A DNA stretch of 64,000 bases. Source: Thermovibrio ammonificans HB-1 (GTDB taxonomy: Bacteria > Aquificota > Aquificia > Desulfurobacteriales > Desulfurobacteriaceae). The notes below the pieces were generated by a model, which was given only the letters and a program-made list of their open reading frames with translations, ran no database searches and was not told the DNA's origin. Shown here piece by piece: positions 47,362 to 55,947 of this stretch. Positions within the stretch are counted from its first letter, which is position 1. Each line of letters starts with the position of its first letter. Location of the stretch: positions 700,418 to 764,417 of the forward strand of contig NC_014926.1 in assembly GCF_000185805.1 (NCBI RefSeq), in the 5' to 3' direction. The translations under genes were made by a program, and so were the position numbers.

Positions 47362-48467
47362 GGTTCAAAGGCCCCCATAAATCGTTTTTCTTTAGGGTAG
47401 TAGAGCTTCTCTGTATCGGTTGAGCGGTTACTGCACATCTTATCCTGAGGAGTCCTCATTATCTTTAAGGCGGCTTTAAGGTTGTTGTCGAGGAAGTTGT
47501 AGGTTACCTCGTTCTCTATTCCGAACTCCTTTGTGTCCCCTCCCAACCTTATTCCGGCACCTTTGTTGTCGAAAACTATGTTGTAGCGTATAACCTCTCG
47601 GTTCCCCCTTACCGATATCCCCCCGCTTGTCTTCTGCATACTTTTGAGACACACGTTGTTCTCTATTACGATTTTGGTTGCTCCCTCCTTAACGTCTACA
47701 CATTCGGCTCCGTAGGTGGCTATGGTGTTGTACCTTATGAGTATGTTCTTTGTATGGTCCGGGTGGCCGTGGGTCTGCTCGGGTGCAGTTCCTACGTAGA
47801 TACCTTCCCCGTTTTGCTTCCCCCTTCCGAATACGAAGTCCCTAAGTCCGCAGTGGGATATCGAGTTCCAGGCTATTTCGCTGTTTTCGGAGTATTTGAT
47901 TCTCAGACACTCTCCCAGTGCGTTTTTCAGGTTAACGGCCTCTACCCTTATGCCGGATAGCATCTTCTCCGGTGAGCCGTGGATGTATATGAGCTTGTCG
48001 TGGTAGCAGTTCTCCTCTGTACAGTCGGCGAACTGGCCGTTTATGTTCAGGTGGAGGAGCTGAATGTAGCTGTTTCTGACGTCGATTATGCGCCCTTTAG
48101 GTTTGTCGTTCCCCACTATGAGGCTTCCCGGGGTTCCCACTACTGTGATTGGTTTTCCGGGTAGGCCGTCTCTGACCGTTTTGATGTTTTCTCGGTAGGT
48201 TCCCGGCATCAGGACTATTGTGTCTCCCGGTTGGGCAAGCTCCAGGGCACTCTGTATGTGTTTCAGGGGGTACTTTGAGGAGAGGCCAGTGTTGTCGTCG
48301 TCCCCCTCCGGGGACACGAAGAAGACCCTGCCGCCGTTGTAGATTTTTACTGGCGGCAGGGTCGGCTCTGTCTGGACTCTTTGGGCTGCAGTTGAGCAGC
48401 CGGTGGCTGTTATGAGTAAGGCCACAGATAGACTTAAAAGCTTAAGCGCCTTACCAGCACATTCCAT
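47349..48467 (-). CDS. Right-handed beta-helix lipoprotein in the alg operon, possible alginate-modifying enzyme
   Basis: A 372-residue protein starting at ATG 48467, with a lipoprotein signal (ALLITATGCS, acceptor Cys24). A DUF1565-like opening follows (FFVSPEGDDDNTGLSSKYPL, IQSALELAQPGDTIVLMPG), then parallel beta-helix rungs (VTYNFLDNN, NVCLKSMQKTSGG). Related folds occur in PL6 alginate lyases, NosD and epimerases. No motif fixes the activity. It sits between algD and alg8, where pseudomonads have no gene. It could replace AlgL/AlgX in trimming or guiding the chain. A GTG at 48476 is an alternative start. Confidence 0.72.
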   Translation of the reverse strand: MECAGKALKLLSLSVALLITATGCSTAAQRVQTEPTLPPVKIYNGGRVFFVSPEGDDDNTGLSSKYPLKHIQSALELAQPGDTIVLMPGTYRENIKTVRDGLPGKPITVVGTPGSLIVGNDKPKGRIIDVRNSYIQLLHLNINGQFADCTEENCYHDKLIYIHGSPEKMLSGIRVEAVNLKNALGECLRIKYSENSEIAWNSISHCGLRDFVFGRGKQNGEGIYVGTAPEQTHGHPDHTKNILIRYNTIATYGAECVDVKEGATKIVIENNVCLKSMQKTSGGISVRGNREVIRYNIVFDNKGAGIRLGGDTKEFGIENEVTYNFLDNNLKAALKIMRTPQDKMCSNRSTDTEKLYYPKEKRFMGAFEPCNR

Positions 48468-49770
48468 AGTATTCACACCTCTCTATCAGGTCGTTGCGCT
48501 TGTAGAGTAGACCGTTAAGGTCGAATACCCGTTTGCCCTCGTAGGCTTCGGGCTCTTGGGGGATTTCCTTGAAGCTCCCGGTTAAAACCAGGTTCTTCTC
48601 TTTAAAGGTCTCTTCGGGGGAGTTGAGGAACTTGACTTTTGAGAAGTCTATGAACCCCTTTCCGAAGTACCCTTCGATGTGCTCCCTCTTCACGAGGGGG
48701 TCATAGAAGTTTAAGGTGTATCCGGCTTCTTGGAGCTCTTTCGCAAGGTAGACTGCCGGCGACTCTCTGACGTCGTCGGTTCCCGGCTTGAATGCAAGGC
48801 CTACTATGGTTACCGGCTCCGTTTTCGGAACCACTTCTTCAACCATCTTTTTGGCTTTCTCTATGTGTTTCCTGTTTGAGGGCATTACGTGCTCTATCAG
48901 GGGAATTTCAATTCCCTTTTCTCTGGCTATCGCTACAAAGCCTTTAACGTCTTTGGGCAAACAGGAACCTCCGAAGGCGAATCCCGGCTTTAGGTAGTAG
49001 GGAGATAGGTTCAGTTTCCTGTCTTTGCAGAACACCTCCATAACGAGCCTTCCGTCGGCTCCGTGGCGCTTTGCAAAGTACCCCACCTCGTTGGCAAAGG
49101 CAACCTTTATTGCGTGCCATACGTTGTCTACGTACTTGACCATCTCAGACTCTACTATGGGGAGTTTGATTTTGGCCTCCGGAAGTTCTTTGTAGATGTC
49201 GAATAGGAGCTGTGCCACCTCTTCTTCTTCCGTCCCGACGACCGTTTTTGGAGGATTGAAGAAGTCGTAGATGGCCGTTCCCTCTCGGAGGAACTCGGGG
49301 TTGAATGCGTAGCCGAAGTCTTTTCCCCTTTTCTTGCCGGAGTGTTTCTCTATGGTGGGTATTATGAGGTTGTGGGATGTTCCGGGGGGAATGGTGCTCC
49401 TGTAGACAACGGTGTAGAAGCCCTCTTTCTCCTTGAGGCCCTCCCCTATTGCCTCTGCGGAGGCTTTAACGTAGGAGAGGTCTACCTCTCCGTCGGGTCT
49501 TGAGGGAGTTCCAACGCAGACGAAGCAGAGCTCGGTCTCCTTTACTGCCTCTTTAGTGTCGGTTGTGAAGGTAAGTTTATCTTTAACTTCGTTAAAGTAT
49601 TTGTCGAGGTCCGTTTCGTAAATGGGGAGCTTCCCCTTCTTTAGCATGGAGATTTTCCTCTCGTTAACGTCAACTCCCACAACTTCATGGCCCATTTTTG
49701 CCAAACACACTGCTCCAACGATACCTACGTAGCCCATACCAATGACTGCTACTTTCGGTTTTCTTTCCAT
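48451..49770 (-). CDS. algD: GDP-mannose 6-dehydrogenase AlgD
   Basis: The 439-residue nucleotide-sugar dehydrogenase has the NAD motif VAVIGMGYVGIVGAVCLAKMG. The catalytic Cys lies in FAFGGSCLPKDVKGF, with NNVWHAIKVAFANEVG-type residues (VDNVWHAIKVAFANE) in the core. Size (AlgD 436) and the neighbouring GDP-mannose and alg genes point to GDP-mannose rather than UDP-glucose as substrate. It makes the GDP-mannuronate used by Alg8. It heads the operon; the upstream gap of 46 bases is AT-rich. Confidence 0.9.
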   Translation of the reverse strand: MERKPKVAVIGMGYVGIVGAVCLAKMGHEVVGVDVNERKISMLKKGKLPIYETDLDKYFNEVKDKLTFTTDTKEAVKETELCFVCVGTPSRPDGEVDLSYVKASAEAIGEGLKEKEGFYTVVYRSTIPPGTSHNLIIPTIEKHSGKKRGKDFGYAFNPEFLREGTAIYDFFNPPKTVVGTEEEEVAQLLFDIYKELPEAKIKLPIVESEMVKYVDNVWHAIKVAFANEVGYFAKRHGADGRLVMEVFCKDRKLNLSPYYLKPGFAFGGSCLPKDVKGFVAIAREKGIEIPLIEHVMPSNRKHIEKAKKMVEEVVPKTEPVTIVGLAFKPGTDDVRESPAVYLAKELQEAGYTLNFYDPLVKREHIEGYFGKGFIDFSKVKFLNSPEETFKEKNLVLTGSFKEIPQEPEAYEGKRVFDLNGLLYKRNDLIERCEYYGMCW

Positions 49771-49816
49771 AGAACCCCTCCCGTTAACTTATGCGTGGTT
49801 AAATATACAAAATTCT

Positions 49817-50488
49817 TTATCGAAGTGGTTGATGAATCGCAAATCCATCTCCAATAGGTAGGATAATTGTGGAATAGTTTGGAAATTTAACCAATTGATT
49901 AAGGAATAATTTAAGAAGATTCGTGCTCCTTTTGTACTTATCGGGTATCTCCTCTTCGTCTTTTGCAACGAGACCTCTGAACAGGACGTTGTCGAAGATG
50001 GCGATACCCCTATCGGATAGAAGGGCCTCAACTTTATAGATGTAGAACGGGTACTCTCCTTTTGTTGAATCGATAAAGATGAGGTCATACTCCTCCCCCG
50101 CCGACAGCGCCTCCCTCATAAACTCGAGGCCGTCGGCCAGAACGGTTTCTACGGGGGCGTTTGCCCTCTGGAAGAAGCTCTCTGCAGTTTTTAGCCTCTT
50201 CGGGTTAGAGTCTACGGTTGTAATGGAGCTTTCGGGGCTGGCAAAGTGGATGGTGAGGGTGCTGTAGCCTATTCCCGTTCCCACCTCGAGAACTTTTCGG
50301 GGTTTGCGGAGCTTTACTATGAGCCTCAGTAGCTGTGCTGCTGAGGGGAGCAGGATGGGAACTTTCTCCCTTGTTGCCAGCTCTCGAAGTTCTCTGAGTA
50401 TGGGCTCTTCGCTGTTAAAGCTGTTGCAGAACTCTTCTACGTCCTGGGGTAAAATTTCGCTTAGGTTCCTCCACCTCTTAAATTCCAT
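49817..50488 (-). CDS. SAM-dependent O-methyltransferase, catechol/caffeoyl-CoA type
   Basis: The 223-residue class I methyltransferase has the SAM-binding motif VLEVGTGIGYSTL, the acidic VDSNPKR, and FIDSTKGEYPFYI as in family-3 O-methyltransferases. The substrate is unknown. The C-terminal region (49817-49930) is noticeably AT-rich compared with its neighbours. It lies 46 bases upstream of algD on the same strand and may be transcribed with it, but a role in polysaccharide synthesis is not supported by sequence. The divergent plus gene begins only 34 bases away. Confidence 0.83.
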   Translation of the reverse strand: MEFKRWRNLSEILPQDVEEFCNSFNSEEPILRELRELATREKVPILLPSAAQLLRLIVKLRKPRKVLEVGTGIGYSTLTIHFASPESSITTVDSNPKRLKTAESFFQRANAPVETVLADGLEFMREALSAGEEYDLIFIDSTKGEYPFYIYKVEALLSDRGIAIFDNVLFRGLVAKDEEEIPDKYKRSTNLLKLFLNQLVKFPNYSTIILPIGDGFAIHQPLR

Positions 50489-50522
50489 TTACAGATATTC
50501 TACTACTTTTATGGAGGTTTTT

Positions 50523-50828
50523 ATGAAGACTGCAATTCCCGTTGTTGAGGATAGGGGGCTTGACTCACCGGTGGCCCGTTCGTTTATAGAAGCTCCCCTC
50601 TTCTTCTTGGCTTCTGTTGAGGGGAGTGATTTGAGGCTTGAGCTTTACGAGAACCCGGCAAAGGACGAGCAGGAGCTTCTTGAGCTTCTACTCTCTTACG
50701 GCGTTAAGCGGGTTGTCGGCAGGGAACTTCCCCCCAAAACCGAAGAGGGGCTTAAACTCTACGGTGTAGAGGTAGTTAAGGAGGAGTACCCTACGCTGGC
50801 TAAGGCGTTGGAAGCGCTCTTTTCTTAG
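50523..50828 (+). CDS. NifX/NafY-like (dinitrogenase Fe-Mo cofactor biosynthesis family) protein
   Basis: A 101-residue protein starting at ATG 50523 behind GGAGG. It matches the small NifX-like fold: MKTAIPVVEDRGLDSPVARS, then PLFFLASVEG, and GVKRVVGRELPPKTEEGL. Family members bind metal clusters, and many occur outside nitrogen fixation. No nif genes are in the window. The longer frame starting at 50304 runs inside the methyltransferase and is not used. Its stop shares TTAG with polA on the other strand. Confidence 0.78.
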   Translation: MKTAIPVVEDRGLDSPVARSFIEAPLFFLASVEGSDLRLELYENPAKDEQELLELLLSYGVKRVVGRELPPKTEEGLKLYGVEVVKEEYPTLAKALEALFS

Positions 50829-53314
50829 CTCCACTCTTTGCCGCTTTTCACTTCTACTGTCAGCGGAACCGACAAGTTGGCTGCTCCCTCCATTACCTGT
50901 TTTACTTTGGCGGCTACCTCCTCTTCTGCCCCTTCTGGGGCTTCGAGTACGAGTTCATCGTGTACCTGGAGTATTATGTAGCTGTTGAGCTTTTCCGCCT
51001 CCGGCTGCAGGTTTACCATGGCCATCTTCATAATGTCGGCGGCGGTTCCCTGGATTACTGTGTTCACTGCGGCCCTCTCGCCGAAGCTCCTCTTGTGGAA
51101 GCTCTTCTCTTTAAGCTCCGGCAGGGGCCTTCTCCGGCCGAAGGCCGTTTCTACAAACCCCTTTTTGTAGGCTTCTCTTACGGTCTCTTCAATGAACTCT
51201 CTGACTTTCGGAAACTTCTGGAAGTAGCGCTCTATGTAATCTTTTGCCTCCTGAAGGGGGATTGAGAGCCTCTCTGCGAGGCCGTGGGGGCTCATCCCGT
51301 AGATGATGCCGAAGTTGACGGTTTTTGCAACTCGCCTCTCTCTATCGGTGATTTGCCGGGTGTGGAACAGGTGCTTTGCCGTTTCGGTGTGGATGTCTTC
51401 CCCCTTTAAGAACGCCTCTATCAAGTTCCTGTCCTGAGACAGGTGGGCCAGTATTCTCAGCTCTACCTGAGAGTAATCGGCCCACACCAGAGTGTAGCCT
51501 TCGGGGGCCCTGACGGCTCTCCTCACCCTGAGGGAAAGGGGGTCTGAAACGGGAAGGTTCTGTAGGTTCGGCTCTGCCGAACTGAGCCTGCCGGTTGCCG
51601 TTCCTGTCTGGATAAAATTGCCGTGCACTCTTCCGGTTTCGTCTATTCTCTTTAGGAGGGCCTTTACAAACGAGCTGAGGAGTTTCGATAGTTTCCTGTA
51701 GTCCAGTATGTGAACCGCTATTTCGTGGCCTTCGAGTGCGAGGGTTGTCAGGGTCTCAACGTCTGTTGAGTAGCCTGACCGGGTTTTCTTTACCGGCTTG
51801 AGCCCGAGCTTTTCGAACAGCACCTTCGAGAGCTGTTTCGGCGAGTTCAAGTTGAACTTCTCGCCTGCCAGCTCGAAAATTTTGGTCTCCACCTCGGAAA
51901 TCTTCTCCTCCAGCTCCCTCTCGAGTTCCATTAGGGCCTTCTCAGAGAAGGGAACCCCCCTTTTTTCCATTTTGTACAGAACGTAGCTTAGGGGGTGCTC
52001 CACCTCGGCGTAGAGCCTGTAGAGTCCCTCCTCTTTGAGCTTTTTCTCTACCTCTTTGCCCGCCTTTATACCGTGGTGTAGGTGGACGGGAAGCTCAACT
52101 TTTGCTCCGAGGAGGTTCCCTATTACCTGCTCCGGGGAGTAGTCCTTGAGTAGGGGGTTCAGCAGGTAGTAACCCAGTGAGATGTCGAAGGTCTTTAACT
52201 TTTTGAGCTCGGCTCCTACGGTGTGGTAGAGCTCTTTCAGGTTGAACACGTAGAGTTTGTTGCCCCTTGCGAGGGCTGGAAGCTCTCTCGGGCTTACTTT
52301 CGAGAACTTGCCGTCGGCGGCTACGTAAATCCCACCCTTTACCTCTGCCGTGGCAACCTCTTTGGGCAGAAGGTCGGCTGTGAGCAGCGATTTAATCTCG
52401 TCTGCTTCAACCTCCTCTCCCTCTTGGAGCGGAGGGGAGAACCGGATGTTGGGGAAGAGCTTCTCAATCTCTCCGTACAGGCTCCTCATCTGGAGCTTCT
52501 CTATGAGCTTCCCGAGGCACTCGCCGTTTGGTTCCTTCAGGAGAAGCTCCTCAAGCGCCACATCTACAGGAGCGTTTGTCTCTATCCTGGCAAGCTCCCG
52601 ACTTTTAAAGGCCGACTCCCTGTGCTTCTCCAGCTTTTCCCTCTGGCCTTTAGGGAGTCTGTCGAGGTTTTCGTATATACCCTCAAGGTTTTTAAACTCC
52701 CTTAAAAGCTTTAGGGCCGTTTTCTCCCCTATCCCCGGAACTCCCGGTATATTATCCGTTCTGTCTCCGCTCAACCCGAACAGGTCCGGTACTGTTTCGG
52801 GCTCTATGCCGGTTTCCTCCTTAAAGGAGCTGTAGTCTATCCACTTTGCCTTCTCCTTACCTTTCGGAGGTACCAGAATCGAAACCCTCGGGGAGAGCAG
52901 CTGCTTCATGTCCTTATCGGAAGTTACAATTACAACCTCAAATCCCTTTTCCTGAAGCCTTTTGACGAGCGTTCCTATAATGTCGTCTGCTTCGTAGCCC
53001 GGGAGCTCCAGCACCTTAACCCCCAGGCATTTTAGAAACTCCTTAATGTAGGGAAGCTGAACCTTAAAGTCGTCGGGGGTGGGTTTCCTGTTGGCCTTGT
53101 AGTCCTTTGAAATCTCACTCCTGAACGTTTTCCGGCCGGCGTCGAACGCCACCGCACAGTAGCGGGGTTTCAGCTCTCTGAGCATTTTTAAAAAAAGCCT
53201 TGCGAAGCCGTAAACGGCGTTTGTGGGGAATCCGTCGGTTGTCGATAGCCCTTTAATGGCGTGGTAGGCTTTGTAGGCCAGCCCGGTGCCGTCGAACAGG
53301 AAAACCCTATCCAT
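50825..53314 (-). CDS. polA: DNA polymerase I, Taq-like (no proofreading site)
   Basis: A protein of about 829 residues starting at ATG 53314. The N-terminal 5'-3' exonuclease has FLFDGTGLAYKAYHA, LPGYEADDIIGTL and FGLSGDRTDNIPGVPGIGEK. The polymerase domain has motif A DYSQVELRILAHLS, motif B RRVAKTVNFGIIYG and motif C LQVHDELVLE. The middle domain is short and lacks the DxE residues of a 3'-5' exonuclease, as in Thermus polymerase. It replaces RNA primers and repairs gaps. It follows murC. Confidence 0.93.
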   Translation of the reverse strand: MDRVFLFDGTGLAYKAYHAIKGLSTTDGFPTNAVYGFARLFLKMLRELKPRYCAVAFDAGRKTFRSEISKDYKANRKPTPDDFKVQLPYIKEFLKCLGVKVLELPGYEADDIIGTLVKRLQEKGFEVVIVTSDKDMKQLLSPRVSILVPPKGKEKAKWIDYSSFKEETGIEPETVPDLFGLSGDRTDNIPGVPGIGEKTALKLLREFKNLEGIYENLDRLPKGQREKLEKHRESAFKSRELARIETNAPVDVALEELLLKEPNGECLGKLIEKLQMRSLYGEIEKLFPNIRFSPPLQEGEEVEADEIKSLLTADLLPKEVATAEVKGGIYVAADGKFSKVSPRELPALARGNKLYVFNLKELYHTVGAELKKLKTFDISLGYYLLNPLLKDYSPEQVIGNLLGAKVELPVHLHHGIKAGKEVEKKLKEEGLYRLYAEVEHPLSYVLYKMEKRGVPFSEKALMELERELEEKISEVETKIFELAGEKFNLNSPKQLSKVLFEKLGLKPVKKTRSGYSTDVETLTTLALEGHEIAVHILDYRKLSKLLSSFVKALLKRIDETGRVHGNFIQTGTATGRLSSAEPNLQNLPVSDPLSLRVRRAVRAPEGYTLVWADYSQVELRILAHLSQDRNLIEAFLKGEDIHTETAKHLFHTRQITDRERRVAKTVNFGIIYGMSPHGLAERLSIPLQEAKDYIERYFQKFPKVREFIEETVREAYKKGFVETAFGRRRPLPELKEKSFHKRSFGERAAVNTVIQGTAADIMKMAMVNLQPEAEKLNSYIILQVHDELVLEAPEGAEEEVAAKVKQVMEGAANLSVPLTVEVKSGKEWS

Positions 53315-53315
53315 A

Positions 53316-54656
53316 CTACTCTCCCATCTCTTTCGATATGAGGTTGAAAGCGTTCGTGACGGAGCCTGCACCTAAAGACAGGAACACATCTCCCGGCCTT
53401 AGCACCTTTGCCATTAACTTGCAGGCCTCCTCAAGGCCGCCTGCGTAAACGGCCTTGCATTCAGAGGCCAGCTTCCTGGAGTCTATCCCCTCTATCGGCT
53501 CCTCCCCTGCCGGGTAAATATCGCACAGGAACAAATTCTCAAACCCTTTGAGGGTCTCTACGAACTCTCTCCACAGGAGCTTCGTTCTGCTGAACCTGTG
53601 GGGCTGGAAGAGAACCACCACCCTTCTATTCGGGAATGCGCTCTTTATCGCCTCGTAGGAAGCCTTTATCTCCGTGGGGTGGTGGCCGTAGTCGTCGAAG
53701 AAGGTTATCCCCTTCACGGTGCCCTTTAACTCCATCCGTCTGCTTGCGTTCCTGAACTGCCCGAGGGCCTCTGCCGCTTCCTTAAAAGGAACTCCGGTTT
53801 CCAGGGCAACGGCTATAGCCCCTAAAGCGTTAAGGACGTTGTGTTTACCGGGAACGTTGAGCCTTACCTTCCCGAGCTTTTTCCCCTTATACCTAACCGT
53901 GAAAATAGAGCTGAGCCCTACCTGAGTTACCTCCTCTGCGGTAAAATCCGCCCCCTCAAACCCGTAAGTCTCTTTCCTCTTGTACACTTTAGGAGAAATC
54001 TTCCTGACCCTTGGACACTCGATACACAGAAAAACCTTGCCGTAGAACGCCACCCTGTTTGCAAAGGCCGTGAAGGCCTTATCTATCTCCTCGGGTGAGC
54101 CGTAAAAGTCAAGGTGGTCGTTGTCTACGTTCGTTATCACCGATAGGGTGGGAGTTAGCTTCAGGAACGTCCCGTCGCTCTCGTCGGCCTCAATAACTAT
54201 CCACTTGCCGCTGCCCAGGGCGGCGTTATCACCTCCCAGGAAGGGGAGCCTCCCGCCAACGAGGATTGTAGGCGACGTGCCGGCCGAGTGGAGTATCGTG
54301 GCTATCATAGAGCTGGTTGTGGTTTTTCCGTGGGTTCCCCCTACGGCTATACCCTCTTTAAGGCGCATGATATCCGAAACCACATCTGCCCTGGGAATCA
54401 CTGGAATCCCGAGCTTTTTGGCCTCCACTATTTCCGGATTCGAAGGCTTTACCGCCGAGGAGTGTATAACCACGTCGGCCCCTTTAACGTTTTCCGGGCT
54501 GTGACCGATGAAGACCTTTATACCCCGCTCCTTCAGTCTTTTTACTATGGGGCTCTCTCTCAGGTCCGACCCTTGAACGCTGTACCCCTTTTCGTTGAGT
54601 ATCAGGGCAATGCCCGACATCCCTATTCCGCCTATTCCTACAATGTGTATCCTCAA
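53316..54656 (-). CDS. murC: UDP-N-acetylmuramate--alanine ligase
   Basis: A protein of about 446 residues with the Mur ligase layout: the MurC-type start RIHIVGIGGIGMSGIALILN, the ATP loop GGTHGKTTTSSMIA, and FFDDYGHHPTEIKA near residue 310. MurC adds L-alanine to UDP-MurNAc. The start is TTG 54656, behind AGGAGG; longer frames upstream lack both export and family features. A TATAAT -10 lies at 54685-54690. polA follows directly. Confidence 0.9.
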   Translation of the reverse strand: MRIHIVGIGGIGMSGIALILNEKGYSVQGSDLRESPIVKRLKERGIKVFIGHSPENVKGADVVIHSSAVKPSNPEIVEAKKLGIPVIPRADVVSDIMRLKEGIAVGGTHGKTTTSSMIATILHSAGTSPTILVGGRLPFLGGDNAALGSGKWIVIEADESDGTFLKLTPTLSVITNVDNDHLDFYGSPEEIDKAFTAFANRVAFYGKVFLCIECPRVRKISPKVYKRKETYGFEGADFTAEEVTQVGLSSIFTVRYKGKKLGKVRLNVPGKHNVLNALGAIAVALETGVPFKEAAEALGQFRNASRRMELKGTVKGITFFDDYGHHPTEIKASYEAIKSAFPNRRVVVLFQPHRFSRTKLLWREFVETLKGFENLFLCDIYPAGEEPIEGIDSRKLASECKAVYAGGLEEACKLMAKVLRPGDVFLSLGAGSVTNAFNLISKEMGE

Positions 54657-54684
54657 CTGAGGCCTCCTTTGAGGGCTGGAAGGT

Positions 54685-54690
54685 ATTATA
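54685..54690 (-). promoter_or_regulatory. Candidate -10 box of murC-polA
   Basis: On the minus strand the sequence is TATAAT, about 29 bases upstream of the murC start, with a plausible transcript start near 54678. The -35 region is not clear, so confidence is moderate. Confidence 0.45.
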
Positions 54691-54701
54691 ATTCTCCGCC
54701 G

Positions 54702-54730
54702 TTGGGGGGATATCTCCGAAGTGATAAGAT
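54702..54730 (+). promoter_or_regulatory. Promoter of the pel locus epimerase gene
   Basis: TTGGGG (54702-54707), a 17-base spacer and TAAGAT (54725-54730) give a start near 54737, ten bases before the ATG at 54748. Because the gap to murC is only 91 bases, the two promoters are back to back. Confidence 0.45.
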
Positions 54731-54747
54731 AGAACAAGGGGGGAAAC

Positions 54748-55692
54748 ATGTCAGTTCTCGTTACAGGCGGTGCCGGTTTTATAGGCTCCCACCTTGTAGA
54801 GGTCCTACTTTCTCAGGGAAGGGAAGTGGTAGTTCTCGACGACCTCTCTACCGGAAAGCTTTCCAACCTTCCCGACTCTTCTTCCCTGGAATTTGTAAAG
54901 GGCTCTGTTACAGACGAAGAGTTGGTGAGGCGGTTATTTGAGGAGTTTAACTTCTCTTCGGTCTTTCACCTTGCGGCCGTTGCCTCCGTTCAGCGCTCCG
55001 TTGAGGAACCCCTTTACTGCCACAGGGTTAACTGCGATGGAACCCTTTACCTGCTTCAGTCTGCGGTAAGTAGGGGGGTGAAGCGTTTTATCTTTGCCTC
55101 ATCTGCGGCCGTTTACGGAGACCTCCCCCAGCTTCCCAAAAGGGAAGAGATGCCGGTGAGCCCTCTTACCCCTTACGCAGTTGATAAGTACGCTTCGGAG
55201 CGTTACGTTGTAAACTCCTTTCGGCTCTACGGCTTAGAGGGTGTTGCACTGCGCTTTTTCAACGTGTTCGGGGAGAGGCAGGACCCGTCTTCTCCCTACT
55301 CGGGGGTCATCTCTATTTTCATAGACCGGGTAAAGCGTTACTTAACTGGAGAGCCTGTAACCGTAGATATCTTCGGAGACGGTAGGCAGACCAGGGACTT
55401 CATCTACGTTAAAGACGTGGTTTCGGCCCTCCTCATCGCCGAAGAGAGGGGCGTTCCGGGAGAGGTCTACAACGTGGGAACGGGGAAGGAGACTTCACTG
55501 CTTGAACTCCTTGACTACATAAGGGATATTGTAGGTACACTTCCGGAAATCCGCTTCCTTCCCGAGAGGCCGGGTGATATTAAACGCTCGGTTGCAGACA
55601 TATCGAAGCTTGAAAAGCTCGGCTTTTCCCCTCGGTTTTCGGTTAAAGAGGGTCTTTCCAATCTGATTAGGGAAGTTTTGATTCAGAACTAA
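54748..55692 (+). CDS. NAD-dependent sugar-nucleotide C4-epimerase, PelX-like
   Basis: The 314-residue extended SDR epimerase has the Rossmann motif TGGAGFIGSHL and the catalytic YxxxK (YAVDKYASER), with SSAAVYGD as in UDP-GlcNAc or UDP-glucose epimerases. Pel polymer contains N-acetylgalactosamine, and PelX or its homologues make UDP-GalNAc from UDP-GlcNAc. The gene ends 255 bases before pelC on the same strand, so I infer this role. GalE activity is the main alternative; specificity cannot be read from sequence. The RBS is AAGGGGGG before ATG 54748. Confidence 0.82.
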   Translation: MSVLVTGGAGFIGSHLVEVLLSQGREVVVLDDLSTGKLSNLPDSSSLEFVKGSVTDEELVRRLFEEFNFSSVFHLAAVASVQRSVEEPLYCHRVNCDGTLYLLQSAVSRGVKRFIFASSAAVYGDLPQLPKREEMPVSPLTPYAVDKYASERYVVNSFRLYGLEGVALRFFNVFGERQDPSSPYSGVISIFIDRVKRYLTGEPVTVDIFGDGRQTRDFIYVKDVVSALLIAEERGVPGEVYNVGTGKETSLLELLDYIRDIVGTLPEIRFLPERPGDIKRSVADISKLEKLGFSPRFSVKEGLSNLIREVLIQN

Positions 55693-55947
55693 GTTAAAAA
55701 ACCTTTATATTTGAGGTGGTTATGCGTATCCGTCCGCTCTTTGCGTTCCGTTTTCTCCTCCTTTTCTCACGTTCGTGCCCTTTTTTCCCTATTGGAAGGT
55801 TGACTCTTTTAAAATATTTAAACATATCTAATGCCTCATTTAGTTAGAATACGCTCAACCTGATAATAAACAAACTTCGTGGGGGAATCGGGGTTCACCG
55901 CTGCTATCTTTATATTTAGTTAAACATTAAACTTCCGGAGGTTAGCC
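55693..55947 (+). promoter_or_regulatory. AT-rich leader between the epimerase gene and pelC
   Basis: This 255-base stretch has no convincing gene. A TTGACT (55800-55805) with TATCTA (55825-55830) at 19 bases is a weak promoter candidate. A 41-codon frame at 55722-55847 with a GAGGTGG site is possible but not supported further. The sequence TCTAA...TTAGA near 55828-55848 is a short imperfect inverted repeat. I saw no match to the GEMM c-di-GMP riboswitch core. A ribosome site CCGGAGG precedes pelC. Confidence 0.4.

Noticed and set aside
48451-49770. UDP-glucose dehydrogenase instead of AlgD
   Set aside because: Motifs are shared between the families, but ManC and the mannuronan genes around it make GDP-mannose the more likely substrate; not excluded by sequence alone.
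55722-55847. 41-codon frame in the pelC leader
   Set aside because: It has a ribosome-like site but low-complexity translation and no other support; kept only as a remark in the leader entry.
55693-55947. c-di-GMP (GEMM) riboswitch before pelC
   Set aside because: I looked because Pel responds to c-di-GMP, but found no match to the conserved GEMM core or tetraloop/receptor layout.
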